Below are positions 42,652 through 51,544 of a DNA stretch of 64,000 bases, piece by piece. The stretch's first letter is position 1, and each line of letters starts with the position of its first letter. Location: assembly GCF_008386585.1 (NCBI RefSeq), contig NZ_VUOB01000074.1, forward strand, positions 37,751 to 101,750, given 5' to 3'. Made by a program: the position numbers and the translations under genes. This DNA comes from Solihabitans fulvus. GTDB lineage: Bacteria; Actinomycetota; Actinomycetes; Mycobacteriales; Pseudonocardiaceae. Under the pieces are notes generated by a model that had not been told where the DNA came from, did no database searches, and saw only the letters and a program-made list of their open reading frames with translations.

Positions 42652-45411
42652 ATGTCGGTGACCGCGCCGCGCCTTCTCACGCTTGCGGTGATCCTCACTC
42701 TCGGCCTGTCCTCGTTGACCGCCTCCGCCGCCGACCTGCCTCCGCCGCCCACCGCCGCGCCCACCGCACCTGCTGCGGGGACGACCACGGCCACCAACAT
42801 CGTGGTCGACGGCCGCGCGCGCTTCCAGGTGCTGTCGCCGACCCTGGTTCGCCTGGAATACGCCCAGGACGGCCGTTTCGAGGACCGCCCCACCTTCAAC
42901 GCGGTCAGCCGGCACGCCCCGCTCGCCGTGCGGACCAGCGTGGACAACGGCACCCTGACGATCACCACCGGCCGGATGGTCCTGCGTTACCTGGTCAGCT
43001 CCGGGCCGTTCACCCAGGACAACCTCCAGATCTACCTCGACGTCGGCGCCGTTCCGGTGATCGCGCGGCCCAGCTGGTCGCTGCCCGGCTCCTGCGAGTT
43101 CCGCACGGCCTGCGAGGCCGAGACGGCGGAACTCCGTGACGGCGCGGAGTTCGCGACCGACCAGGCCGGCTTCACCGGGCGCGGCTACACGGCGCTGCGC
43201 GACCGGACCGACGGCCGGATCGGTTGGCAGCAGCACGGAATCCCCTCGGCCGGCGACCACGCGGTGCACCTGCGATACTCCGCCGCCCAACCGCGGACCG
43301 TGGTGCTGACGGCCGGCGACCAGACCGTCGACGTGGACCTGCCGGCGAGCGCGGACTGGTCCACTGCGGCCGCCACGCTGCCGCTGCCGGCCGGCGACGT
43401 GCCGATGTCGGTGCGGTGCAAGGACTCCGACCAGTGCGGCGTCAACGTCGACAGCGTCGCGGTCACCGAGGTCGGCGAGCCGGACCCAGCCGTCGCGGAT
43501 CCCGCGCACGCGGCGGCGAACCTCGGCGGCTGGCGGCGCAGCCTGGACAACGCCGACGGCCCGAGGCCGCTGTACGAGGGGCTGCTCAGCCGGGACGGCT
43601 GGTACCTGCTCAACGACACCGCGACCGCCATCCTGAAACCGGACTTCACGCTCGACCAGCGCCCGGCCCGCGCCGGATCCGCCTACCAGGACGGCTACTT
43701 CTTCGGCTACGGCCACGACTACCGGCAGGGCCTCGCCGACCTGCACGACCTGACCGGGCCGGCCGTCGAACTGCCGCGCTGGGCGCTGGGGAACTGGTTT
43801 TCCCGGTACTACCCGTACTCCGAGGCCGACTACCGGGACACGATCCTGCCCGCGTTCCGCGCCAACCACGTGCCGCTGGACGCGCTGGTGGTGGACACGG
43901 ACTTCAAGTCGCCGAACCAGTGGAACGGCTGGGAGTGGAACCCCGAGCGGTTCCCCGACCCGCAGGGATTCCTGGACTGGGCGCACGACCAGGGGCTGCG
44001 CGTCTCGCTCAACATCCATCCGAGCATCGCGCTGCGCGACCCCCGCTATCAGGAGGTGCGCGACGCGCTCGGCCACGACCTGCCGACCGGCGGCTGCCCG
44101 CTGCCCGAGCTGTGCGGGGTGTTCGACCTGACCGACCCGGCGCAGGCCGAGGCGTACTTCGCCCTGCACCAGCCCTTCGAGGACCAGGGCGTGGACAACT
44201 GGTGGGCCGACACGTGCTGCGACGGCTCGGTGGCGCAGGCGCCGGGCATCTCACCGGACAGCTGGATCAACGCCCTGTACGCGCGCCGCGCCGACCAGCG
44301 CGGCCAGCGCGGTTTCTCCTGGAACCGCACCGGAAGCGGCTACACGGGCTACGGCGAGAGCGCGATCTTCCCCGCCGGTCCGTGGGCCGACCACCGTTAC
44401 AGCGTGGACACCTCCATGGACACGGTCTCCACCTGGAGCCTGCTGGCGTTCGCGGCGCACTACACCGTGGCGCGCGGCAACATCGGCATTCCGTTCGAAT
44501 CGCACGACATCGGCGCGCACAACTACGGCGGGGACGGGAACCGGCTGCCCGACGACCTGTACGCGCGGTGGATCCAGTTCGGCGCGTTCCAGCCGATCCT
44601 GCGGCTGCACTCCAACCACGGCTACCGGCTGCCGTGGGACTACCCGCCCGACGCGGCGGCGGCCGGCCGGAAGTTCATGCAGCTGCGGGAGGCGCTGGTC
44701 CCCTACCTGTACACGCTGGCGCGGCAGGCGCACGACACCGGACTGCCGATGTGCCGGGGCATGTACCTGAACTATCCCGACCAGGAGAACGCCTACCACG
44801 CGGACGGCCAGTACCTGTTGGGCGATGACCTGTTGGTCGCGCCGGTGACCACACAAGGCGTGCGCGACGTGCCGACCACCGTGTGGTTTCCGCCGGGCAC
44901 CTGGGTCGACTACTTCACCGGCGAACGGCACATCGGGCCGGGCACCCAGACCGTGCGCACCGACCTCCAGACCATGCCAGTGTTCCTGCGGGCCGGCGGG
45001 GTGCTGCCGACCCGCACCGACGAGGTCGACTACGCCGACCAGCGCCCGCTCGACCAGGTGACGTTGGACGTGGCGACGGGTGGGTCCGGCGGCTTCACGC
45101 TGTACGAGGACTCCGGCGAGGGGCATGGCGCGCGGAACGGCGAGTCCGCCACGACCGCGACGACCTACGCGGAGAACGGCCGGGGCGGCACGCTGACGAT
45201 CGCGGCACGGCGCGGCGGTTTCCCCGACGCCGCCGCGAACCGGGCGTGGACCGTCCGGTTCCGGGACACTGGCCCGCCTCGGTCCGTGCGCGTCAACGGG
45301 GTGGCCGCGGCCGAGGGGTCCTGGACCTACGACGCGGCGTCGCGGACGCTCACCGTGCGCACGGGGTCGTTGCCCGCCGGCACTTCCGCGACGGTTGCCT
45401 TCGGCGGGTAG
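42652..45411 (+). CDS. secreted glycoside hydrolase family 31 protein
   Basis: A 919-residue GH31 enzyme (alpha-glucosidase/alpha-xylosidase type). It has a signal peptide (1-29, ending TASA), an N-terminal mutarotase-like domain interrupted at about 163-282 by an extra beta-sandwich that looks like a CBM6/35-type module, then the TIM barrel. The nucleophile is probably Asp520 in WWADTCCDGS and the acid/base Asp586 in SVDTS; their 66-residue spacing equals that of E. coli YicI. C-terminal beta domains follow. AGGAGG precedes ATG 42652. It would act on extracellular alpha-glucans or xyloglucan fragments; exact linkage unknown. Confidence 0.88.
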   Translation: MSVTAPRLLTLAVILTLGLSSLTASAADLPPPPTAAPTAPAAGTTTATNIVVDGRARFQVLSPTLVRLEYAQDGRFEDRPTFNAVSRHAPLAVRTSVDNGTLTITTGRMVLRYLVSSGPFTQDNLQIYLDVGAVPVIARPSWSLPGSCEFRTACEAETAELRDGAEFATDQAGFTGRGYTALRDRTDGRIGWQQHGIPSAGDHAVHLRYSAAQPRTVVLTAGDQTVDVDLPASADWSTAAATLPLPAGDVPMSVRCKDSDQCGVNVDSVAVTEVGEPDPAVADPAHAAANLGGWRRSLDNADGPRPLYEGLLSRDGWYLLNDTATAILKPDFTLDQRPARAGSAYQDGYFFGYGHDYRQGLADLHDLTGPAVELPRWALGNWFSRYYPYSEADYRDTILPAFRANHVPLDALVVDTDFKSPNQWNGWEWNPERFPDPQGFLDWAHDQGLRVSLNIHPSIALRDPRYQEVRDALGHDLPTGGCPLPELCGVFDLTDPAQAEAYFALHQPFEDQGVDNWWADTCCDGSVAQAPGISPDSWINALYARRADQRGQRGFSWNRTGSGYTGYGESAIFPAGPWADHRYSVDTSMDTVSTWSLLAFAAHYTVARGNIGIPFESHDIGAHNYGGDGNRLPDDLYARWIQFGAFQPILRLHSNHGYRLPWDYPPDAAAAGRKFMQLREALVPYLYTLARQAHDTGLPMCRGMYLNYPDQENAYHADGQYLLGDDLLVAPVTTQGVRDVPTTVWFPPGTWVDYFTGERHIGPGTQTVRTDLQTMPVFLRAGGVLPTRTDEVDYADQRPLDQVTLDVATGGSGGFTLYEDSGEGHGARNGESATTATTYAENGRGGTLTIAARRGGFPDAAANRAWTVRFRDTGPPRSVRVNGVAAAEGSWTYDAASRTLTVRTGSLPAGTSATVAFGG

Positions 45412-45451
45412 GCGGAGCTGCGTTGAGTGGGTAGGCGGAGCTGCGTTGAGA
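45406..45451 (+). repeat. 23-bp tandem duplication over the GH31 stop codon
   Basis: GGGTAGGCGGAGCTGCGTTG plus GAGT/GAGA at the end repeats at 45406-45428 and 45429-45451. The first copy includes the GH31 TAG stop. It is another short duplication at a gene boundary. Confidence 0.9.
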
Positions 45452-45493
45452 AAGTGGGCGGGGCGTCGTCGGCGCGGTCGGTGGGGTTTCGGC

Positions 45494-46249
45494 TCAGAGG
45501 ACCATTTTGCTGTCCAGGGCCATCACCTGCGCGGAGATCACCTGGCTGCGCAACAGGAAGCAGGCGAACTCCGCGAACGCCTCCGGCGTGGAGATCCGGT
45601 CCAGCGCGATCTGCGACCGGTAGCGCTCCAGCGCGGCGGCGGCGCCCGCCGCGTTGCCCTCGTGCGGGGTCAGGCCGGGGCACAGCGCGTTGACCCTGAC
45701 GTTGTGTCGGCCGAGGTCCTGCGCCGCGGCCTTCGTCAGGCCGATCACGCCGGCCTTGGCGGCCGCGTAGTCGGCGTAGTTGGGACCGGGCCGCAGCCCG
45801 GTGCCCGAGGCGACCAGCAGGATGTGGCCGTCGCGTCGTTCGATCATCGGCGGGGCCACGGCCTTGATCCAGTTGAAGCTGCCCGTCAGGTTCACCTCGA
45901 TCGTCCGCGCCCACTCGTCCTCGGTCAGCTCCCAGACCGGCCGCCCGGCCGGCAGCGGGCCGCCCGCCGTGTTCAGCAGCCCGTCCACCCTGCCCCATCT
46001 CGCCAGGCCCGCGTCGATCACGGCCTTGACCTGCCTGGCATCCCGCACGTCGGCGGGCTCGGCCAGCACGCGGTCGGCCGGGAACTCGGCCGCGATCGCG
46101 GCGAGGTCGTCGGCGCGCACGTCGGTGAGCACCAGCCGCGCGCCCTCGGCGGCCAGCCGCCTCGCCGTGGCCGAGCCCATGCCGCCCGCCGCACCAGTCA
46201 CCACCACCACGTCAGCCGGCACGGGCACGCCACACCTTCTGGGGGACAA
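45494..46249 (-). CDS. short-chain dehydrogenase/reductase
   Basis: A 251-residue SDR: cofactor motif TGAAGGMGSATA, NTAGG in place of NNAG, and catalytic YADYAAAKAG. It is the third and last gene of a minus-strand SDR trio that is divergent from echA20-ipdABC. M. tuberculosis has two SDRs at this place (Rv3548c, Rv3549c), so this one is an extra member or replacement. A role in steroid ring C/D catabolism is inferred from context. Confidence 0.85.
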   Translation of the reverse strand: MSPRRCGVPVPADVVVVTGAAGGMGSATARRLAAEGARLVLTDVRADDLAAIAAEFPADRVLAEPADVRDARQVKAVIDAGLARWGRVDGLLNTAGGPLPAGRPVWELTEDEWARTIEVNLTGSFNWIKAVAPPMIERRDGHILLVASGTGLRPGPNYADYAAAKAGVIGLTKAAAQDLGRHNVRVNALCPGLTPHEGNAAGAAAALERYRSQIALDRISTPEAFAEFACFLLRSQVISAQVMALDSKMVL

Positions 46250-46285
46250 CGGTTCCGGCGCGCTCGGTCACCGAAAACGACCTCC

Positions 46286-47197
46286 TCACCGCGCGCCGTA
46301 CACGGGCTCGGGCGGCGGCGCGGCGGCGATCAGTTCCCGCACCACCGCGCCGAGCTGCTCCGCCCGCCAGCGCTCGCCACGATCGCGACGCGGGCCGTGC
46401 CGCCAGTTGTTGGCCAGCGACACCGCGCCGCCGGCCACCTCGAACATCCGCCCGGTGACGTCGGCGGCCTCCTGGCTGGCGAGCCACACCACCAGCGGGG
46501 ACACGTTCTCCGGGGCCATCAGGTCGAATCCGTCGTCGGGTCGACGCATCGACTCGGTGAAGATCTCCACGGTCATCCTGGTGCGGGCGGCCGGCGCGAT
46601 GGCGTTCACCGTGATGCCGTACCTGGCGAGTTCGGCGGCCGCGGTGACGGTCAGCGCGGCGATGCCGGCCTTGGCCGCCGCGTAGTTCGCCTGGCCGACG
46701 CTGCCGAGCAGGCCGGCGCCCGAGGAGGTGTTGATGATCCGCGCGTCGACCGTGGCGCCCGACTTGGCCCGTTCCCGCCAGTACATGGCCGCGTGCCGCA
46801 TCATCGCGGCGTGCCCTTTGAGGTGCACGCGAACCACGTCGTCCCACTCGTCCTCGGCCATCGTGACGAGCATGCGGTCGCGCACGAACCCCGCGTTGTT
46901 GACCAGCACGTCCAGCCGGCCGAAGTGCCGGACCGTCGTGGCGACCAGCTCTTCCGCTGCCGACCAGTCGGCGACGTCGGACAGGTCGGCGAACGCCTCG
47001 CCGCCGAGCGCCTCGATCTCCTTGGCGACCTGCCGCGCAGGCTCCGCCGAACCGCCGCTGCCGTCGGCGTCGACGCCGAGGTCGTTCACCACGACCTTCG
47101 CGCCCTGCCTGGCGAACTCGAGGGCGTGCGCCCTGCCAAGACCCCTGGCGGCGCCGGTGATGAGCACGACGCGGCCCGCGCAGATGGGATTCATCAT
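46286..47197 (-). CDS. SDR family oxidoreductase, Rv3548c-like
   Basis: A 303-residue SDR longer than the classical type, resembling the hydroxyacyl dehydrogenase part of peroxisomal multifunctional enzyme 2: TGAARGLGRAHALEFARQGA, VVNDLG, DVLVNNAGFVRDRM and YAAAKAGIAALT, with a C-terminal extension. Length and place match M. tuberculosis Rv3548c of the KstR2 regulon. It probably oxidises a hydroxyacyl-CoA in HIP breakdown. It overlaps the upstream SDR gene by 4 bp. Confidence 0.85.
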   Translation of the reverse strand: MMNPICAGRVVLITGAARGLGRAHALEFARQGAKVVVNDLGVDADGSGGSAEPARQVAKEIEALGGEAFADLSDVADWSAAEELVATTVRHFGRLDVLVNNAGFVRDRMLVTMAEDEWDDVVRVHLKGHAAMMRHAAMYWRERAKSGATVDARIINTSSGAGLLGSVGQANYAAAKAGIAALTVTAAAELARYGITVNAIAPAARTRMTVEIFTESMRRPDDGFDLMAPENVSPLVVWLASQEAADVTGRMFEVAGGAVSLANNWRHGPRRDRGERWRAEQLGAVVRELIAAAPPPEPVYGAR

Positions 47198-47931
47198 CGC
47201 CTCCGATAGGACGGTGACTCACCGCCGCCGTCCACCGTGACCGCCGATCCGGTGATGTGGGCGGCCAGCGGGGAGGCGAGGAAGAGGCACGCGTGCCCGA
47301 CGTCCTCGGGTTCGGCCAGCCGGCCGAGCGGCACGGTGGCCGCCACCGACGTCCCGTCGCCGTAGTGTTCCTCGGCTGCCGCGGTCCGCACGGGCCCGAC
47401 AGTGACGGAGTTGACCCGCACGCTCGGCGCGAACTCCACGGCCAGGGTCGCGGTGAGGTTGTCGAGGCCCGCCTTGGCCGCCGCGTAGGCCGCGGCCCCC
47501 GGTGCGGGTCGGCGCGCGGACACGCTGCTGACCATCACGACGGAGCCGCCCGCGCGGCGCAGCTCGGGCAGCGCCAGCGTGGACACCAGCAGTGGCGCGA
47601 GCAGGTTGAGCCGGATGACCTTGTCGTGGAAGGACATGGACGCGCCGAGGGTGTCAGCTGGTGGAGCCCCGCCCGCGTTGTTCACCAAGACGTCCAGGCT
47701 CCCGTGTCGCCGCAGCACCTCCGCGAGCAGCGCGCCGACCTGCGCGGGCTCACGGACGTCGGCCGGCAGGAAGGTGATCCCCCTCGGTGGTGGGGCGGCC
47801 GGCGCGGTGCGCCCGCACACCACGACGGCCGCCCCCGCGCGGGTGAACACCTCGGCGATGCCGGCTCCGACTCCCCTGGTGCCGCCGGTCACCAGGACCG
47901 TGCGCCCGGCCAGGGAGATCTCGACGGTCAT
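47194..47931 (-). CDS. SDR family oxidoreductase, Rv3549c-like
   Basis: A 245-residue classical SDR: TGGTRGVGAGIA, DVLVNNAGGA, MVSSVSARRP and YAAAKAGLDNLT. It is the first gene of the minus-strand SDR operon, facing echA20 across an 80-bp promoter gap with a KstR2-like box. The arrangement equals Rv3549c/echA20 in M. tuberculosis. The substrate is inferred to be a CoA ester of the ring C/D pathway. Confidence 0.86.
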   Translation of the reverse strand: MTVEISLAGRTVLVTGGTRGVGAGIAEVFTRAGAAVVVCGRTAPAAPPPRGITFLPADVREPAQVGALLAEVLRRHGSLDVLVNNAGGAPPADTLGASMSFHDKVIRLNLLAPLLVSTLALPELRRAGGSVVMVSSVSARRPAPGAAAYAAAKAGLDNLTATLAVEFAPSVRVNSVTVGPVRTAAAEEHYGDGTSVAATVPLGRLAEPEDVGHACLFLASPLAAHITGSAVTVDGGGESPSYRRR

Positions 47932-47983
47932 GCTTCTCCTCCCTGGCCAGGGCTCGGCGGCGGTTGCTACGGTATCGAGCTAA

Positions 47984-48004
47984 CCAAACAAACGCTAGGT
48001 TTGG
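47984..48004. promoter_or_regulatory. inverted repeat with degenerate KstR2 box, SDR/echA20 promoter
   Basis: CCAAAC-N9-GTTTGG spans 47984-48004. Inside it, AACAAACGCTAGGT (47987-48000) fits the KstR2 operator AnCAAGnnCTTGnT except for two changes (G to A and T to A). KstR2 is known to bind the matching intergenic region in mycobacteria. Function here is inferred. Confidence 0.55.
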
Positions 48005-48011
48005 CGGTGGC

Positions 48012-48761
48012 ATGGGCGTCAGCACGGAGCGCGATTCCGCCGGCATCGCGGTGATCACCGTCGACTATCCGCCGGTCAACGCGCTGCCGGCGCGGGGCTG
48101 GTTCGACCTCGCCGAGGCGCTGCGGCTGGCGGGCCGCGACGAGCGCACCAGGGTGGTGGTGCTGGCGGCCGAGGGTCGCGGGTTCAACGCCGGGGTGGAC
48201 CTCAAGGAACTGGCCGCCGATCCGGGCCATGCGGCGCTGCTCGCCGTGAATCGGGGCTGTCACGAGGCTTTTCGCGCGGTGTACGAGTGCGAGGTGCCCG
48301 TGGTCAGCGCCGTGCAGGGCTTCTGCCTCGGCGGCGGCATCGGGTTGGTCGGCAACTCCGACGTGGTCATCGCAGCGACCGACGCGGTCTTCGGGCTGCC
48401 CGAGGTCGCGCGCGGGGCGCTCGGCGCGGCGACCCACCTGTCCAGGCTGGTCCCCCAGCACACCGCGCGGGCGATGCTCTACACCGGCGCCACCGTCGGC
48501 GCGGAGGAGCTGCGCCGGTTCGGCTCGGTGTGGCGGGTGGTGCCGCGCGACGAGCTGCTTGGCGCGGCAACGGAGTTCGCGGCGGAGATCGCCGCGCGCG
48601 ACCCGTTGATCATCCGCAGGGCCAAGGAGTCCCTCAACGGCATCGACCCGGTCGACGTGAACCGCTCCTACCGCTACGAGCAGGGCTTCACCTTCGAGCT
48701 GAGCCTCGACGGGGTCGCCGACCGGACGCGCCGCGCCTTCGTGGACGGGGAAAGCTCATGA
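48012..48761 (+). CDS. echA20: EchA20-type ring-opening CoA hydrolase (crotonase family)
   Basis: A 249-residue crotonase-fold enzyme that matches M. tuberculosis EchA20 along its length (VDYPPVNALP, AEGRGFNAGVDLKEL, GFCLGGGIGLVGNSDVVIA, EVARGALGAATHLSRLVPQH). EchA20 opens ring D of HIEC-CoA by hydrolysis in cholesterol catabolism. ATG 48012 is chosen over the TTG at 47964, which would run through the operator. It is the first gene of echA20-ipdA-ipdB-ipdC with a 4-bp overlap into ipdA. Confidence 0.92.
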   Translation: MGVSTERDSAGIAVITVDYPPVNALPARGWFDLAEALRLAGRDERTRVVVLAAEGRGFNAGVDLKELAADPGHAALLAVNRGCHEAFRAVYECEVPVVSAVQGFCLGGGIGLVGNSDVVIAATDAVFGLPEVARGALGAATHLSRLVPQHTARAMLYTGATVGAEELRRFGSVWRVVPRDELLGAATEFAAEIAARDPLIIRRAKESLNGIDPVDVNRSYRYEQGFTFELSLDGVADRTRRAFVDGESS

Positions 48762-49621
48762 GGGACAAGGTGATGAGCGCGGACGAGGTGGTGGCGAGCC
48801 TGCGCGACGGCATGACCGTCGGCATCGGCGGCTGGGGTTCGCGCCGCAAGCCGATGGCGTTGGTCAGGGCAATACTGCGCAGCTCGGTGACCGACCTGAC
48901 CGTGGTGTCCTACGGCGGCCCCGACGTCGGGCTGCTGTGCGCGGCCGGCAGGGTGCGCAGGGCGGTGTTCGGCTTCGTGTCGCTAGACTCCATCCCGCTG
49001 GACCCACACTTCCGGGCGGCCAGGCAGCGCGGCGCGGTCGAGGCGACCGAGTACGACGAGGGCATGCTGCTCGCCGGCCTGCGCGCCGCCGCCGCGCGAC
49101 TGCCGTTCCTGCCGACCAGGGCCGGCCTCGGCTCGGACGTGCTGCGGCTCAACCCGGCGCTGCGCACCGTCGCCTCGCCCTACGCCGACGGCGAGGAGCT
49201 GGTGGCGATGCCCGCGATCGAGCTGGACGTCGCGCTGGTGCACCTCAACCGGGCCGACCGGCACGGCAACGCCCAGTACCTCGGGCCGGACCCCTACCTG
49301 GACGACGTGCTGTGCGCGGCCGCGCGGCGAAGTTACGTGAGCTGCGAACGGATCGTGCCGACCGACGAGCTGCTGCGGGGCGGGCCGCCGCAGTCGCTGC
49401 TGGTCAGCCGGATGCACGTGGCCGGCGTCGTGGAGGCCCCGCGCGGCGCGCACTTCACCAGCTGCGTGCCCGACTACGGGCGGGACGAGCCGTTCCAACG
49501 ACGGTACGCCGCCAGCGGCGCGGATCCCGTTGCGTGGCAGGCGTTCCTGGACGAGTTCCTGGCCGGCGACGAGCGGTCCTACCTGGCCGCGGTGGACGCG
49601 TTCCACGGGGCGGCGGCCTGA
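48758..49621 (+). CDS. ipdA: IpdA, COCHEA-CoA hydrolase alpha subunit
   Basis: A 287-residue class I CoA-transferase-fold protein strongly matching mycobacterial IpdA (MTVGIGGWGSRRKPMALVRA, VVSYGGPDVGLLCAAG, LPTRAGLGSDV, HFTSCVPDYGRDEPFQRRYA). With IpdB it forms an enzyme that hydrolytically opens the last steroid ring (ring C) of COCHEA-CoA rather than transferring CoA. The ATGA start overlaps echA20 and the TGATG end overlaps ipdB, so the subunits are made in step. Confidence 0.93.
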   Translation: MRDKVMSADEVVASLRDGMTVGIGGWGSRRKPMALVRAILRSSVTDLTVVSYGGPDVGLLCAAGRVRRAVFGFVSLDSIPLDPHFRAARQRGAVEATEYDEGMLLAGLRAAAARLPFLPTRAGLGSDVLRLNPALRTVASPYADGEELVAMPAIELDVALVHLNRADRHGNAQYLGPDPYLDDVLCAAARRSYVSCERIVPTDELLRGGPPQSLLVSRMHVAGVVEAPRGAHFTSCVPDYGRDEPFQRRYAASGADPVAWQAFLDEFLAGDERSYLAAVDAFHGAAA

Positions 49622-50364
49622 TGGGGCAGGACGGGGGCGTGAGCAGGGCGGAGGTCTGCGTGGCGGCGTGCGCGGACACCTGGCGCGGGGCCGGCGAGGT
49701 GCTGGCCTCCCCCATCGGCGCGCTGCCGATGCTCGGCGCGCGGCTGGCGCGGCTCACCGTCGAGCCGGACCTGCTGCTGACCGACGGCGAGGCGATGCTG
49801 TTGGCCGCCGAGGACGGCGTCGTCGAGGGCTGGCTGCCCTACGGCAAGGTGCTCGACCTGCTGGCCGGCGGTCGGCGCAGGGTGATGATGGGCGCCAGCC
49901 AGCTCGACCGGCACGGCAACCAGAACATCGCGCGGATCGGCCCGGCCACCCGGCCGACGGCGCAGCTCATCGGGTTCCGCGGCGCGCCGGGCAACACCGT
50001 CAACCACACCACGAACTACTGGGTGCCCCGGCACAGCCGCCGCGTGTTCGTGGAGCGCGTCGACGCGGTGTCCGGCGTCGGCCACGACCGCGCGGCGGCG
50101 GCTGGCCCCTCGGCCCTGCGGTTCCACGACGTGCGGGTGGTGGTCACGAACCTGGCCGTGCTGGACTTCGCCGGTCCCGGCGGCTCGATGCGGCTCCGCT
50201 CGGTGCATCCCGGCGTGACCCGCGAGGAAGTGCTTGCCCACACGGGTTTCCCGCTCGCGATCGACGAGGTGACCTCGACCAGGCTGCCGACCGACGACGA
50301 GCTGACGCTGATCCGGTCCGTCATCGACCCGCGCGGCCTGCGCGACCGCGAGGTGCCGGCGTGA
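49621..50364 (+). CDS. ipdB: IpdB, COCHEA-CoA hydrolase beta subunit
   Basis: A 247-residue partner of IpdA, matching mycobacterial IpdB (EVCVAACADTW, LLTDGEAMLLAAEDG, VMMGASQLDRHGNQNIARIG, GAPGNTVNHTTNYWVPRH, TRLPTDDELTLIRSVIDP). Together they cleave ring C in the HIP pathway in the cytoplasm. Start and stop both overlap neighbours by one base (TGATG), a tight operon. Confidence 0.93.
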   Translation: MGQDGGVSRAEVCVAACADTWRGAGEVLASPIGALPMLGARLARLTVEPDLLLTDGEAMLLAAEDGVVEGWLPYGKVLDLLAGGRRRVMMGASQLDRHGNQNIARIGPATRPTAQLIGFRGAPGNTVNHTTNYWVPRHSRRVFVERVDAVSGVGHDRAAAAGPSALRFHDVRVVVTNLAVLDFAGPGGSMRLRSVHPGVTREEVLAHTGFPLAIDEVTSTRLPTDDELTLIRSVIDPRGLRDREVPA

Positions 50365-51434
50365 TGCCGCAGCTGATCGACACCGCGCTGTGCCGGCTCG
50401 TCGGCGTCCGGCATCCCGTGGTGCAGACGGGCATGGGCTGGGTGGCCGGCCCACGCCTGGTGACCGCGACGGCCGAGGCCGGTGGGCTCGGCATCCTCGC
50501 CTCGGCGACGATGACGCTGCCGCAGCTGGCCGCCGCGATCGACGAGGTGCGGCGCGGCACGTCCGCGCCGTTCGGCGTGAACCTGCGCGCGGACGCGGGC
50601 GACGCGGCGGAGCGCGTCGAGTTGGTGATCCGCAAACGTGTGCGCGTCGCGTCGTTCGCACTGGCGCCGAGCCGAGTGCTGATCGACCGGCTGCGGGAGG
50701 CCGGGGTGGTGGTGATCCCGACCGTCGGCGCGCGGCGGCACGCGGAGAAGGTGGCCGCGATGGGCGTCGACGCCGTGCTGGTGCAGGGCGGGGAGGGCGG
50801 CGGGCACACCGGAGCCGTGGCGACCACGGTGTTACTGCCGCAGGTGGTGGACGCGGTGGACCTCCCGGTCATCGCGGCGGGCGGATTCTTCGACGGGCGC
50901 GGGCTGGCCGCGGCGCTGGCCTACGGCGCGGCGGGGGTCGCGATGGGCACGCGGTTCCTGCTCACCTCGGACAGCGCCGTGCCGGACGTGGTGAAGCGCC
51001 GCTACCTCGCGGCGACGGTCGCCGACACGGTGGTGACCAGCCGGGTGGACGGCCTGCCGCACCGGATGCTGCGCACCCCGCTGGCCGAGTCGCGGCGGGG
51101 CGCGCTCGGGGCGCTGCGGCACGCCGCCGCGTTCCGGCAGCTGACCGGGTTGTCCTGGCGCGCGATGCTGCGCGACGGCCTGGCCATGCGGCGCGCGCGG
51201 GACCTGGGGTGGGGGCAGGTGCTGCTCGCCGCGAACGCCCCGATGCTGGCCAGGGCGGGGCTGGTCGACGGCCGGACCGAGGCTGGGCTGCTGCCGTCGG
51301 GGCAGGTCGTCGGGATGATCGGGACGCTGCCGAGCTGCGCGGAGCTGATCGAGGCCGTGGTGGCCGAGGCGGCGGGGATTCTTCGGGCCGGGCCGTCGTT
51401 CCTGGTGTCCGACAGGGGTTCCACGCTGGGCTGA
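50364..51434 (+). CDS. ipdC: IpdC, FMN-dependent oxidoreductase of ring C/D catabolism
   Basis: A 356-residue member of the nitronate monooxygenase/2-nitropropane dioxygenase-like flavoprotein family: VVQTGMGWVAGPRLVTATAE, VQGGEGGGHTGAVATTVLLP, VIAAGGFFDGRGLAAALAYG, GVAMGTRFLLTSDSAVPDVV. The order after ipdAB identifies IpdC, required in mycobacteria for processing 5-OH/5-oxo-HIC-CoA, probably by ring C desaturation. It is the last gene of the echA20 operon. Confidence 0.92.
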   Translation: MPQLIDTALCRLVGVRHPVVQTGMGWVAGPRLVTATAEAGGLGILASATMTLPQLAAAIDEVRRGTSAPFGVNLRADAGDAAERVELVIRKRVRVASFALAPSRVLIDRLREAGVVVIPTVGARRHAEKVAAMGVDAVLVQGGEGGGHTGAVATTVLLPQVVDAVDLPVIAAGGFFDGRGLAAALAYGAAGVAMGTRFLLTSDSAVPDVVKRRYLAATVADTVVTSRVDGLPHRMLRTPLAESRRGALGALRHAAAFRQLTGLSWRAMLRDGLAMRRARDLGWGQVLLAANAPMLARAGLVDGRTEAGLLPSGQVVGMIGTLPSCAELIEAVVAEAAGILRAGPSFLVSDRGSTLG

Positions 51435-51544
51435 GCCGCAGTGGCCCAACGCCGGAGGGTCGCGCGCGGCGTCGATTTCCGTCCGCTGTTCAAAATCGCG
51501 AAGCGGCCCCGGGCCGGAAGCCCGCGCACTATCGTGGCCCGATC

